A stretch of DNA of 64,000 bases from Steinernema hermaphroditum (GCA_030435675.1 CM059625.1:4340001-4404000), one strand, 5' to 3'; positions 34,934-48,123 are shown, counted from the first letter of the stretch. The notes: generated by a model from the sequence alone, not told the origin. Translations and numbers: made by a program.

Positions 34934-35530
34934 GCCAAAACCGGGAATGAAACATAGTAATTTCGATGTACTGCTGCATAGAGCTAAGCAAGCTCTATTG
35001 ATTAGACCCTACTTTACTCCCCCCCCAGCGAAGGAAAATGAGGTAAACTGGCCAATTTTGCAATTCTACCGTATGTTCCTGCCATTGAGGGATATCGTTG
35101 CAGGACCACATTTACTTATTTTCAGTTTTTGTCCAATTTCTGTAATGACCATCACGTCGTTTCTCTGCAGCATCTTCTAGAGGCGGAAAATCCACATTCA
35201 AAACTTGTGGGGTTAAGAAACCTATGAAGGATTTCCAATGAATCTGACCATCTTAGGCCAAAACCGGCAATGAAACATAGTAATTTCGATGCACTGTTAC
35301 ATAGAGCTAGGCGAGCTCTATCGATTAGACCCCCATTTACCCCCCCCCCCCCACCCGAGAAAAATGGGGTAAACAGGTCATTTTATGTAAATCTACCGTA
35401 GTTTCCTGCCATTGAGGGAGATCGTTGCGGGACCACACGCTAAACCTCCTACTTCACTTCAATGTTTTGACCCATACCTGTAATGGTGATCGCGTATTTT
35501 TTTCGCGGCATCTTGTAGGGAAGCCCACTT
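34934..35530 (+). repeat. Direct repeat of about 270 bp with poly-C and palindrome
   Basis: Copy A (34934-35193) and copy B (35256-35530) share AGGCCAAAACCGGxAATGAA at their start, then an AGAGCT...AGCTCT palindrome, a C-run of 8 (A) or 14-15 (B), a CTACCGTA heptamer, and CCTGCCATTGAGGGA near the middle. They continue to weaker similarity ending in GCATCTT. Looks like two insertions of the same mobile repeat. Confidence 0.8.
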
Positions 35531-35889
35531 CACTAGGACTTTACCCTCCACCGCTCCACCGTCTCCGGAATCAGCTCTTCGCCTCTCTGATGCCCGCGCA
35601 CACTAATGGGATCGCCGTGCTCTACTCTGATGTGCCGAAGTCAGAAGAAGACCGGGGACTACGGAGTGATAATGTGTTTCTTGTGCATATATATGACGTC
35701 TCGCAAGGCGTAAGCCTTTGATACGAGAAATAAACTCGTGAAACTCGTACGAATTATTTTCTTGCGCCGCTCTCTGTCGAACCTGTCTTTCGCTACTTTT
35801 TCGATGACGTAAAAGGAGTAATACCCGAATTCGAATGTGAGTGAACATGTGAACATGCTGGATGGCAGTGAACCTGCTGGAGGCAGTGA

Positions 35890-36880
35890 ACATGCTGGAT
35901 AATCCACTGCTTTACAAACTTACTGCAGAAACTTTTATATTTTCCCTTATTATCATCGTCATTGTCCAAGAACCAATCCAATTGTGGAAGCAGTGGAAAG
36001 AGCTGAAAATGCCGTGTTCCACATCGTTCTGGCACTCGGGATCGAAGAAACGGGAGAAGATCTCGGTCATAGCTTATTCAAAAGACACATCTGCCAGCAG
36101 AGTCGAATAGTGAACAAATTAGTGATATACAGCGATGGAAAGACCGATTACCCTGTTATGAGAGACACGAGTCTCAAGGTATTTGTGTTTACGACGAGAT
36201 GGTCCAGGGAATTTAATCGGGTGGATGGGCTGGTTCTCATTAACGGTTCTTGCAGCAAAACGACGTACAAATAAATATCTGGCTCATAATAAAAACACTT
36301 CGGTTGTTATGCTTTGGCTTACAGAACTTCGGCTCCAGTCCATCCCTGACAAGCTCATGACCTGATCTTTGGCGAAGTTCCCAATGCCTCTAAGATGATC
36401 AGAAATGATTGTAGAATTCACTGTTTATTTACTCAAATCAACGGCACTACGCCATGCAGGACATCTTATAAGCACCAGAAGGCAGTATCATACCGCAGCC
36501 ACCAGTCTTCTTCTGGCTACGATGTAAGGTAGCAGAGTAGCGTAGTCGGTTATCCCATCAGTTTGCACTGGCATTGGAGAAGCCAAAGCTACAAAACATG
36601 GAGCATATTTCGCTATTCACTATACCAATTAATTGAGCTGTTCCCGATCGAAATTTCGGGTGACCGAACAGGATGAAATGTCAGTCCGGATCTCTTGGAC
36701 TCTATCAAACTGCCATTAATAAAACGCAGAAATCGGAAAAACACGACATAAATTACACGATGATCAACGACCTGTCCGATTTACCGCACATGGTGTCCTT
36801 ATTTCTTTGTGAGAAGCCACTGTTTAGTTACATACTCGCACAGTACTGTTACGCGTTGGGCAACAGGGTAAACTAATACA
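35890..36880 (+). pseudogene. Exon-like frames of an unrecognised, possibly decayed gene
   Basis: A T-rich acceptor (TTATTATCATCGTCATTGTCCAAG) leads into an open frame with IVEAVERAENAVFHIVLALG and VIYSDGKTDYPVM, ending at a GTATTTG donor near 36180. Further plus-strand segments look coding: one around 36360-36530 with GEVPNASKMIRNDCRIHC, closed by GTAAGG, and one at 36673-36874 with YTMINDLSDLPHMVSLFLC. I could not chain these in phase from one start to one stop, so either introns are misplaced or the gene is broken. No family can be assigned. Confidence 0.35.
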
Positions 36881-39800
36881 GTTCCTGCCAGGCGTACACT
36901 GCACTTCAGTTGGTATTCATTCATCTCAAGATCAAGTGTCACTATGTAATGTTTAGGACCTCACAAATAAAAATAATGATGATAAAGGCAGACAAAATAA
37001 TCCACATGTCCTGCTCAGAACTTAGTTGCAAACTGGCGCTATCAACAGTCAAAATCCGAATTTAAAATTCAAACTTTTCCTGTTCAAGATGACGGTCAAA
37101 AGTTCCAAAATCCCACTTGAAAACAGTTATGATGAATAGGTGCCACAAATGTGTCACAACCAAGGTTAGCGACTTGCCTAATGCGGAGTTCCTTTCTATC
37201 CGTTTGACGCCATTTATCATCGAGCTCATATCCGCATTTTGCCGCATTTAACCTCTTCCCAAAGGTCGGTCGGCTAAAAAAGCCCGAGAGACAAATCGCT
37301 CAAAGACAGACACCTCTTGGCAACTGTGCGCAACTACCCCCAATGTGCCAATTATTCACTTTGACGCCCGCACGCTATCATTTCCCCTTAAAGGTCATTC
37401 CGCCAAGCGAAGCTCCTCGCTCCTTTTGAAATCAGCGCACGCTTCATTAGGCAAATCGGAACGGGAAACCGTCGACCGCCACAACAATGCACTTTGCGAC
37501 GATCAATTGTCATTAACATATCAGTTACAACGTTGTTCGCTTCACGCGCGCCACGAGTCAATTCGAGTCGATTGTGTCCGATAAGACGAGCCGTTGATGA
37601 ATGCACTTGCTAATTAACCGCGAGCGCTGAGCACGCATTGAAACCTTCGGCGACACGGCGAGAACGGTCAACCGGTGCAAAAAACAGCGGTGATAAATTC
37701 TGCGCGACAGATGCAGTCGTTTTTGTCGGCGGATTTTGTCGGTGTCAATGACGACTTAATTACTGCTCTTTTCGCACACGATTCGTCTTGGCGGTTGCTA
37801 AAAAGCCGAAGGTAAGGGTGAAGTGACCTGGTTCATCGGCGAAGGGCGAACGTTAGACGCTGAGTGGCTTGAGGGTCATCAACACAAATGAATAGCTAGG
37901 GGAAATGGTGCAGTCTATGACGCATTCCAGATGGCATAGCCTCTATGAGGAAACGGTCCAGAACATCTCCCTACACATGGTGTAGTCATGGCATTCTGAT
38001 TATCACTATAACGTGGCATATGGCACATAAAGCTAACAACTACAACATATTAGGCCATAAAATTACATTCCCCAATGATTCAAACCCTTGCAGAAGATCA
38101 TATTGGAAGATCTTATCATTTCATTTTTTTGTCATTATCGCTGGCATTTGTCTTTTCTTGTTTAGACGTTGAACCATGTTATCTCATGTAAACATGAGTA
38201 AACAGAAAACGTGACAGGTTTGGAGGGACACATTCGCCAAAGAAGGTATGTAAACGCAATTTCACAATGGTCATGGTAATTGTTATTATCATCACATCTA
38301 CGTCGTCTGTTTCTAGTAGACTGGTGCGGTTCTTGCCATTTTTTCAGCGTTTAATGCGGCCGTAACTGCAGATGTACGGTATAGGCTCATACGTTTTCAT
38401 ATCCTTCAGATACTTTGTGTCTTACACAATGGATGGTTACTCATGTGGCCTCTGACTTCTGCCTACGATATCGAAGTGTTCTGGCTCACTGACAACTCCT
38501 GATCCATAAACGTTCTGTCACTCTTGTGTTCCCTGACAAATAGAGATCAGTAGATTGCTATAAAGCGGCAAAGTGATAGCAAGAAATCATCAGCCATTTT
38601 TAAATGATGTCCCTCTGCTAGCTATTTAGCATGCGTTAATGAAGGCTCCAGATCCATGACACTAGACCCAGTTAACGACCTGCAAACTGTCGAACCTCCC
38701 GGTTTACAAAGTGATCGATCTGTTTTCAATCGTTTGCATCCTGAACACCGGCAACAGACATATCTCGGATTGATGGGTCGCCGTTTTGTTTTTTGACTAT
38801 TAAGACCTATTTAGGTTTTGTCGCCAATGTCACAAGGTGACAGCGTTGAAGAATGATTACGATTTGATCGTCGACGCCGCCACCGCACTCCATTCTCGCG
38901 CGCATCCGCGTTCGTCGCGCGAATGCGGTCGCGCAGAAAACGAAGTGAGGAGGAGGCCACCGCTTGAAGCGAGTCCATTGTGCGGCAAATAGTGTAAATA
39001 AGTAATCGTATACCGCCGCATTGCCTTGAGGAGCGAAAAAAGTCGCGCATACCGTGCGCGTTCAAGATAAGATCGGCAGATGGTGTGCGGAGAGCATTGT
39101 TCCTCGACGGGCCGATCGGCCGAAACCGGACTAGCGGAGCCTGCGGTATACTCAGAGATAACGATCGCGGTCAACCTAAATTAGTCATTTTGTTGATTAC
39201 AGCAAAATGAGGAGAGGTTGCGGCGGTGAACGACGCTCCTTTGGCCGCGTTCCAACGAATCATTAATCACCTGGAAACACCTCATGATCCTTGTGGTTTT
39301 TTGTTTTATTTTTCGTCAGGCGGAAGTTTTGACAACTTAATTCGGAGCGGAACTATTAGTCACTTGGCATAAGAACCGTCTTAATCACTGGTTGTTTGAC
39401 GAGTGGTATGTGTCAACGGAGTTTATGATGACGACTTTATTGAGACATCAAATGAGATGACACTAATTGAAAGGGCATAATTGTGCAATAGGAAGGTAAT
39501 GTGGCGGTTAACAAGAATAATTGTGAGTAATTGAACTTTTCATTGTGGAGGCTAATTAAACGGAAACGACTGCTATCACACTGTAAACGCAGCTTCAGAC
39601 TGTCTACTCTGAGGAACAGTTAAAGGAAGTGAACCAATTTCGTGCACAACGTCGAAAGTTTCGTATGCGTCGGCCTACTTTAAGATACGATCAGTTTTTG
39701 TTTCGAAACTTGCGATTCAAATTTTTTGCATTCTACCCCGCACTGACCTAATTTTTGCCAGCTGAGGGTCGAGGGACCCAAGGTAGGTGTAATCTTCATG

Positions 39801-42800
39801 TTTGATCGGAATTGCGGTTGGAACACGAGATCTTCAAGTGTGATAAGTGGGGAATAAGTGAGAACAAGGGCCACGGAACAAAGCAAAATGTCATGGAGTC
39901 GAAACTACTGTTTTAAGAAGTTGTAGCATGAGGAACAGATGACATTACTGTATTATGTGCTTTTCAGACAGAGGTGCAGTTGATCTAGGAACATTGGCGT
40001 TTGTACCACACGTGGTGGTCCGGATTCGTTTCCGGATCCCTTGCCAGAATTTATATTGTGTCGATTATAATTGGATGTCTTCACGAGTAAACCATTAGAT
40101 GACCAAGAGATCATATCTTTACACTTATGATGAAAAAATGGTGTGTACACTCCTGTGTATTGACCCTCTCGCCCCAAGGGGTCATTGCGATCGGTAAAAT
40201 AAACAAACGCTAAGCGCCGTTCGCTTGATTAAACTTTGATTGATTAAGACTGTCGCTTGCTATGCGCATCGGCTCGTTGCTGCCGTCACGGTCGCTGATA
40301 GGCATGCAAAGTTGCGAACGCAGAACGGTAGCGCCACTCCGGTCGCGGGTGTAAATCTTCGTGATTGATGTTTATATACAAAGAGTCATTAAACGGCTAT
40401 TTGTGCGCCGACGAGAGAAATTTAGATAACCCCAATTGTGAAATTCGACGACCGCGCGCGATCGTAAGGTGTTCGCGGCGACGGCGGCGGCTTGTCGAAT
40501 TAAGACGTTGAACTTGAGGTGCATGGCGAGTACACGAACCTTTACCGCAATTTGTCGGTGCCTCATTGCACCGGCGATGAATCACTTTGTGGGCCGAGCT
40601 GTCAACGGCGGTTACCGTCAACCACGGAGATAACGATCTGCGGAAACCGTATCTGATCGGCGCGCGTTTCTGCGCGGCATCTCCGACGATAATTAGGATT
40701 AGCCGCTAATCGTGGACATAAGAGCTGTTGACACCGTGCAAAAGCGACGAGGAATCCTGAGACTGCGAAGCGTTTCTTCCACCAAAGCGGCGAATCCCGT
40801 GCGCTCGCGCGATCACGCACAATGGAAGTGATTAATCACGATTGACAGCGAACGTGAAATATCTCTTTCTTAATCCATTTGGATAAGGGTCATCATAACA
40901 GTGCTGTCGCGCGCATCAATTGCTACAACATGACTCACCGCAGGGGGGCTACTCCGCATTTGGTGGCTTGTCTACGAACTGCGCGAAAACGATAAAGTAC
41001 GAAAAAGAGACGTTTAATTTTATGAACACGCGGTTCCTCATTGATGATGTGGCGCTGATTTTCCGGAAATCATGACCGAGGAAGGAGCTGTGCAGCGGTT
41101 TCCGAGCGCATTCCTTATCTAGTTTTTGGATAACAAAACGTGTTCTATGAAGCTGAATGCTTCTCGCATTAGCTTGGCTAACAGGCATAGCTGATTCAAA
41201 CTGATCCTAATGTTGAAACCAAAACATGGACTAGAAAGAAAGATACGCCTTGTCAGCACCGTTCTTCCTTCAGTAGAAGCGAAATTTCCATATGGAGAAT
41301 TCGAAAATTCAGTAAGATAAGCAGGGGATGACGGATAGGTGGTGCTAGCACATTTAGGAGATCGTAAACAGCCGGTAAACAGCCGAACACAGATCGCCTT
41401 TCCGCCCTCTCATTATCCAATCGAGAGGATCGCGGCGACGGCACTTTACTGCATATCGCCGCATTACAGTAATATCCGCAAGACGGGCGTTTGTTGCGGA
41501 AAGGATTTGCGGCTCGCCTCGTTGCGTTCTGTCACCGTATGTCGGTGTTATATCAGTCAAACGCCTCAATTAGGCACACTTCATTCGGGTCGACGTATGC
41601 GCGCCGTTCGCTGAGGATTGTATAACCTTAACCGGCATATCGCAATTTGTTTACGCAATGTGGATCTAAGGTTATTTACGATCGTGCCGACAGACGTCGT
41701 CCTCGACATGTTCTTCTACTAGAGTGCACTGTGGGATACGGTACATTTACGGAATCTATTTCAAAAACAATAGGCTAAATAAATCGGCTCTTTTTTGGAT
41801 TACGTTGCTTCTGCGAGTGGAATACGATCACATGTTTACAAGGTGTTAAACTGTCAGCTGGCGTTGAAGTGTTTATGAGGTGTTCACTTACCCTCAAAGG
41901 ATCCTCTATAAACCGTCAACATTCACCGATTTCGCGCATTTGATGCCGGCACCTGATTAATGCCTCTCGAGCTGTACGATTGAGAGATGACGGTAATGAA
42001 GGAGACGCGAATTTTGTCAACTTTTTTGCTTCCCTCACCCAAAAAGTTTGCACATCAATCAGCATTTCTTCAGCGATAAGATGCTATCGGCGGCGCGCGA
42101 GAGTCAATCGCCCGGATTGCTCGGCTGACCTTTCTAGCGTTGACGAATCGAGAAGAGACGATCCGCAATTTGGGGGTGACAGCCGTTTGCCGCGAAGCCC
42201 CAATTAACTCCGCCCTCCTCCCCCTTCAGCGTGATACCGACGCGCGATCAAAATCAACGAGTATCAATTGGCGTTAATAAGACTAATTGCAACCCGATCG
42301 GATATATTTCACTTCTCAAGTTCGCGCGGCTTCTTCGCGGTGCCCTCCTGCTCAGCCGATGATCTCATCGGGGGCGCGCGGGCCACGATCGTGTTAATCG
42401 CGCTTGTTGACAGCCGCGTTGAAGAGGTGAGGCACTTGTCGGCCAAGTATCCCTCTTGCGAGTTTGCTCGTTAGCGTAACAGTTTCAAAATGACTCACGG
42501 AGGGCATGAAAAACGACTGGTTCCTTGGTTCCGCTGCGAAGCGATCGCCTCGGAGGCTTGCTCTCGTCATCGTTTATGCTCTCGCTGTCAGCTTAGGCTC
42601 GGGTTACGGTATGCTAAGTCGATTAGGTTGTTTGCCGATGAGCTAAGCGAAGTATGGGAAAACAGATGTCGCATCACTGTGACACGAGACCACACGTTTT
42701 TTGTAAAACGCGCAATTTGATCCGTCAATTACTCATTCACCTCCTCATTGAGGTAACTAACTTGCCGGCCACTTGTACGATTGCGCGTGAGGGCCGATCC

Positions 42801-44200
42801 AAATCGGTCGCGCGGCGCCTGTCCCAACCTCTGTTGACAGTTCCTTTTGCATTCAGCGCACCTCCGTCGGCGTTTAATCCATTAGAGTGCCATTGAACGC
42901 GACACAATCGACTCTTACTACAGAGTAAACATAACTTCCTTACGTAATCTGGTCACTCCGGTCGCCTTCCGCACAGTGCGTGTGGCCCTGCGGCCCACTT
43001 ACCCCCCAAATCTCCTATTTCGCAACTGTCCGAAGACGGAGTTCCTTGGCGAACGGGTGACCTTGCGGTGGCGCGCGTGAAGCTGCAACAGATCCAGTAC
43101 CGTAATCGCGCGATGGTCACTTGTCATGCGGAATTATTCGATTGTCTCTCCCTCAGCCGGCTGCGGTGGCGCGCGAATGTTTCCGCCACGTTTGCGCATC
43201 CGATGACTAATTACGGTAAAAAATGGACTCGACGAAGAGCCCGGCGACTGGAAGAGCGAGTTTCGCGCGGTTCTTGACAAATTCGCTCCGGGCGACGAAC
43301 ACTCCGTCGACTAACAAGCGTGAAATTGATACCGTTACAAGAAAGGCTCGCCGATGGTCGCGAACACGTCACAGGAGCGACCCAGTGACTACTTCACGTT
43401 GCGGTTAACAAGGCGCCAAAAAAGGAGCGATGAGCGGTGGAAATAAGCAAGCCAGTTGGCGGGCGCGAACGGGCGGCTGCGCTTCCCGAGATGCCCTACG
43501 TAGCGGGTGGAGGCGCGCCGTGAATTCCCCTGAAGGGCGAAACCTGTCTCGTCCGTTGCTTTTGCAGCTATTTTGTGGAGTTTCTTCTTCCGCCGGCGTT
43601 CGCGCGACGATTACCATGCTGCTTTGATTGCTTAACCTCTTGTTAATTTTCGAATTTCTCGAGAGCATTCGCGCCATTTCACAACCTGGCGCTCTAATCC
43701 AATCAACGGCTGCAGCAAGAAAAAAACGTCGCGCAGGTGGTCTACCGTATTCTTGTTAGTCATGTGGGCGGCGTGTGTCTTCTCTGTCTGTGCTTAGTCA
43801 CTGAGACAAAAAGAGATCATTTCGACATAAGCGAACCGCTACTTACAGCGAAACAGTTCCCACTTTGCGGTCATTGTCGCGCAGCCGTCGTTCTCGACTC
43901 TGGTCACCGCGTCCGTGCTTCACCTTAGGGCAACGCCATAATTCATTCGTGTCTTGTAAATAGCTTGTTGTATTGGGCAGCCACTTCCCTTGCCCAGCGT
44001 GATTGATGGAGACATCATATTGCAATGCTAATACCTGTTTGCAGTGGAAGTGACCTTTCGCGACGACACTGTTAACACCATTTCGGTGTTTTACACTTTC
44101 TTTTCACATTCCCCCGCGGTGATGTCTAATTAATCGTCTGTTTCCTTTCAGAACTATTCTTCCATTCGAAGCAGCGCCTCCTCACAGTTCCAGCTATTCA
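36881..44200. promoter_or_regulatory. Seven-kilobase gene-free stretch upstream of the fusogen gene
   Basis: No open frame here has start or splice support on either strand. From about 37.2 kb the sequence is visibly richer in CpG and in TAATTA/CAATTA-type strings than the flanks. A 5' UTR acceptor TTTCCTTTCAG ends at 44152, 49 nt before the fusogen start. Because this family is under tight cell-type control in C. elegans, the stretch is a good candidate for its enhancers; that is inference only. TACCGTA/TACGGTA heptamers recur near 38373, 41736, 42606, 43100, 43213 and 43745. Confidence 0.4.
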
Positions 44201-46287
44201 ATGTTTCGACCGTTCGTTCTGCCGCTTCTGCTGCTAGCAGTGGTCGCGGCCGGCCCAATCACGCCCGAAGCGCTTACCGACATCTTCAACAAGATGTTTC
44301 CGATCGCGCCGCCGCATTGCACGAAGACGCCCATCGTGCTTTCGCAGATTTCCTCAGGTACGCCGTCACAATCACATCTCTTCTCTATGTGCAATGGATA
44401 GTGTTCGAATTAGCGAATAATTCGCCAACACAATCGCCTTTCGTTTACGCTAATGTCATCATCGAATTAACAAATTAATTTCAGTGAACAACTTCGTGCA
44501 GCGGAACATCCAGATGCATCTCAGTCTCGGATTGCACAGGACCGTCTGTTTCCGTCTCATGGATACGAGCGGCTCTGCGCAGTCGGCAAATATTAGCGAC
44601 GAAACGGCGTCTGCGAAGTCGCTACTTCACACGTTAACCCTCAGTCGGCTTGAACATTATCATCCAGTCAGTCAACAGTACACGTTCGCGATTCCAGAAG
44701 TCCGAGCGGATTGTAAATGCGAGTGCAACGCACAGTCTGAAGTGTGTAGTGCCGCCAGCCATCAGTTTAACATGTGTAAAAACGACGCTGACAAGGTACT
44801 TATCACCAGAGACCAGTTGAAGATAAATAATGTGTTATTTTTGTTTCAGAACGATGTTGGTTCCTGCTACCGTACGTTCTTCCCCAATCAACCGACCGGA
44901 GGGTGCAGGGCTGGCAATTCACCGAAGCTGTGTTGCGACGTCAAGTTCAAGCCATATCAGAACATGTCTTTTACTGCCGTGAAGCTCGAGCAGCCAAGCA
45001 CCTTTGCTGTCTTCCGATATGCCTCGTACGATTGGATAGCGGGAAGATGGATTCAGAACGACACCGTCACGATCAGGACGCAGTTGGATGGCGGAAATCA
45101 GAACCGATATCTTGACTCGAAGAAGAGCATAGAACTGTCTGTTTCTGCTGGAGGTCGTGCCAGTCATCAGCTCGAGTCGGGGATGTATTTTGTGAGAAAT
45201 ACAATCAATGGAGCCGAAAATGAAGATCTCAGACGTCAGCCATTGAACGAGATCACGGAAAATAAGTAAGCTACATACTAACGATCTGTTTTATTCACAA
45301 TTGTCACTTTCAGCTTCGATCGTCTTGGTTGGTATCGAAAAGACGACGATGGAAAGTACTATGTGAATAATGGTGTCGTGAAGATTAGTCGAATTCACTC
45401 AGCAAAAGTCGAAAATTGCCAGGAACAAGCTTACAAAAGTATACTGGATGCGAATCACTACATTGACAAGAATTCTGCGGTAAGCGCTTCGTTTTTTTTT
45501 ATACGGAATTGATTTGGTATCTTAGGAACCTGAGCGATTTGTATTGGCCGACACCGTTGATCGTATATACACCTGGGTCCAGAGCGCTCGCCTCTACGAT
45601 GTCTCTCGACGTCACGCTATCGTCACACACTCCGAAGGAACGAACCTTCAAGTCTCTCTCGAGCTCAACAACGATATTCACAACAACCAGATCCTGTCTT
45701 TCTTCCACAACTCTTCACGCATTCTTGATTTCACCGGAACCATCATCGTTGATCCCCACTCGAACCGCTACTTCAATCTGACTGTCTATCAGACTTCGGG
45801 AATTCTGAACGGCGTCGTGAAGAGATCGACGACAGCTGATTCTGATGAAGACTTCTCTTTTACCGTGTTCGTCTCCGATCTGAATCCATCCAACAAGAGC
45901 TATGTCGTTCCTCTTCCCGCCATGGTCACCGGAGGCGATCGCATGATCTGCATGCGGCCAGACGAGAGTCCGGAAGAGCGTGCTTTGTGCCGCATCATCG
46001 CCTACAGAGAGAATCCCTTGATCGTCGACCTCGCCCACAACAGCTGGTCGGAGTTGGTTGGTCATTGTCCCGAGTGCAATCAGATCTCGATGGACGGCTT
46101 CATCAAGTACCTGAACCCGGTGAGCTGGATGAACGGCATCAACAACATCCAGGACTTCATCATGATGATTACGGACGTCTTCCTCTACATTATAATCCTC
46201 TTCGTCACCTATGTTCTTGTCGTCAAGTGCCTACTACCCCTAGTCCAATGTTGGCTGTGCCCGTTCTACAGCCGCCGAAAGCATTGA
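44201..46287 (+). CDS. EFF-1/AFF-1 family cell-cell fusogen
   Basis: Membrane glycoprotein that drives merger of the plasma membranes of neighbouring cells in nematode development; the family has a class II fusion-protein fold. Five exons, 44201..44357, 44485..44795, 44850..45265, 45314..45479 and 45526..46287, join in phase to 603 aa. Signal peptide about 1-17 (VLPLLLLAVVAAG). The ectodomain is rich in cysteines (e.g. DCKCECNAQSEVC, GGCRAG, KLCCDVKF, GHCPECNQ). One membrane span near 561-583 (FLYIIILFVTYVLVV) is followed by a tail of only about 20 residues with three cysteines, likely palmitoylated. Intron 2 is 54 nt and in frame, so an unspliced read would also stay open. The short tail is closer to AFF-1 than to long-tailed EFF-1 isoforms, but I cannot settle which it is. 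AATAAA at 46590-46595. Confidence 0.88.
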
Positions 46288-47236
46288 CTTTCGGTGCCTT
46301 CCATAGATCCTTCGTGAGTTCTAGAAAACCTCCCTCTGTACATTGCCCCTCGCTACGTTGTATACTCTCAGAAATCTCTAGTTCATGTCCAGTATTTCCC
46401 TCCTCTAAGGTCACACACACACATCCTCGCTTATCTTCTGCCATATTCGGGTCGCGTCGCTTGTTCTGTACATAGTCTCTGAGATTCGCTCATCCATACT
46501 CAACTATTTATTGCAATATCTGTGATATGCAATCGATTCTGGTGAACTCTATTCAGCCTTGTGATATCTCATCATCCAGTGCCTTAAATAATAAAACTAA
46601 TTTGAATTTTATCGTTTTCCACGGAACGTCTTGCTCTCCACAATCACACTTCTGGGCGAAGATTTATCGTCGGCGACGGTGCGCGATTTACGACGCGCGT
46701 AATGGAGAGTGATCGCCACAGGTCGAGAGTGAACGACCGTCGGAACGGACTACCGTTCTCGTGGTCGTTTCAGAAACATTCGAGTGCACTTAAATCTTCA
46801 TTAAAGTTTTAGGACTTTTTTGCTCTACTTATGGCCTTCTTCTCACTTCATTTGACTGTTTCGAAAAGTTTAATGACATGTACGTAAAATTACATGTGAC
46901 GAGGAAGTAGTCGAGAACGGGTACTTCATCTTGAATTCAAAAACTGTACGGCCCCCATTTCTCGATTTTAATGGCTACGAAAAGTACAGTTCTGTCTGGC
47001 ATTCTTCAAAGTACAAAGCGACATTCCACAGACGTATTTATCGAAGACAAATCAACAGTTCCGCTCATCCAACAGTCGGAATCTAAGTTCACATTCCTTC
47101 TTATCAATCATATCACTCCTCTCCGAACGGTTTCCGAACGATACACCCCCTAAGGGGAACAAACCACACGGGATCGTAATTCATCTTCATTAGGCGATGA
47201 TACATTATTTATTATTATAGGCGACGAACTCTTTTG
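46288..47236. other. 3' UTR of the fusogen gene and convergent spacer
   Basis: Contains the AATAAA at 46590-46595 that ends the fusogen transcript and, on the minus strand, AATAAA at 47208-47213 for the next gene. Between them only short unsupported frames are seen. Confidence 0.6.
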
Positions 47237-47705
47237 TCAAGTGTATCGCTCAAGAAACTTTATCACCCTTTTCATGTTTTCCTCTCGATCCATACGATGG
47301 ATAACGTCGACCAAATTCCGTTCACCAGTCAAATAGGCGAAGTTGTCGTCATCGAAAAAGATGCGATGTTTCGACTTCGCTTTCTCGATAATCCGCGGCC
47401 AAATCGGTCTAGAAAAAACGACTGCAAATGGGATGGCTTGTTTGCCGTTCGCTTACTTTCCAGCGACATATCCGATCGGCTGGAGTTGTTGATCGATACG
47501 GCCGTCAAGGGTATTCCGAATGTTCCGCTTATAGTCGAGATAATCAATCAACTGTTGACGGTCCACACTATTTACGCTAATCACTGAAAAGGAAACCGAT
47601 GCGCCGTCGTCGTGTGTGCAACTCGGTGCCAACAACGGCGCGGAACATACCGAACAAGAGCAGGAAGGCGAGAGTTGTCACGAGCAAAGGTCGCCGGGAG
47701 CCCAT
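47237..47705 (-). CDS. Small secreted protein, 117 aa, unrecognised
   Basis: Three exons: 47705..47651, 47583..47457 and 47408..47237, with introns of 67 and 48 nt (donors GTATGT and GTAAGC, acceptors TTTTCAG and TTCTAG), phases 1 and 2, TGA stop, and AATAAA 24 nt beyond it. The product starts with a clear signal peptide (LLVTTLAFLLLFVISVNS) and contains no cysteine, so it is not a disulfide-knotted effector. The mature part is charged, with basic pairs or triplets (KSKHR, MKRV) that could be processing sites of a peptide precursor, and an acidic patch (FFDDDNF). A plus-strand frame of 117 codons overlaps it but has no splice signals. It converges on the fusogen gene. Role unknown: secreted regulator or peptide precursor are both possible. 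Confidence 0.7.
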
Positions 47706-48123
47706 CGCGCCGCAGTGAAAGTGAACTGATCGGGTAATCCGCGGATAGGGGCTGATTGGAGAGAGTTTGTCGTTCAGTCGAAGTTATTCTTTGTCTTGAT
47801 AACAATAGGAAACTAAACGAATCGAGCTGGCGGTGATCACCAGAGACATGCGTGCTCTAGCTCTCCGAAAACAGTGTTAATTTCAGCATTTCATAGAAAA
47901 ATTTTTCATAAAAATTCTTCGATTTTTTCCAAACCGACCACGACAGAAGACAGTTTACGTGACCGTATACTCAGAGCTCATAGCTTCTACACAGAAATTG
48001 AACACTCAAGGATCAACATAAAAGGGTAAGAGGCTAACCTTGGTGAATAACTAATAGGAAGATCTTACTTAGTTTCGTGAAGGTAACACTCCAAGAAATA
48101 GGGAGATCCATCCTGATATTGGT
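47706..48123. other. Spacer without recognisable features
   Basis: 5' flank of the secreted-protein gene and 3' flank of the broken gene at 48124-48647. No trans-splice acceptor was found just upstream of the ATG at 47705. Nothing else is supported. Confidence 0.4.

Larger units (their letters stand above)
29465..35860. other. Repeat-rich stretch with gene remnants
   Basis: No complete gene. Protein-like frames without good context: minus 32015-32290 (includes NGLLGIDLFGIKCEAMLLL, weakly reminiscent of a retroelement protease tail), plus 32825-33202 (overlaps a tandem duplication), plus from ATG 33581 (MNDESIIDYKEPAAGQVYYS, about 47 codons) and plus 33986-34372 (includes TKYVKFHKLQGHYESFVLDF). 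A degenerate tRNA T-arm-like string lies near 33320 on the minus strand. Two repeat structures are listed separately. The part from 29.5 to 31.9 kb holds nothing I can name and may include upstream control DNA of the receptor genes. Confidence 0.35.

Noticed and set aside
45715..46475. Open frames antisense to or out of frame with the fusogen gene
   Set aside because: They are shadows of the long last exon.
47234..47587. 117-codon plus-strand frame
   Set aside because: It overlaps the three-exon minus gene, whose splice sites, phase, signal peptide and poly(A) signal all agree.
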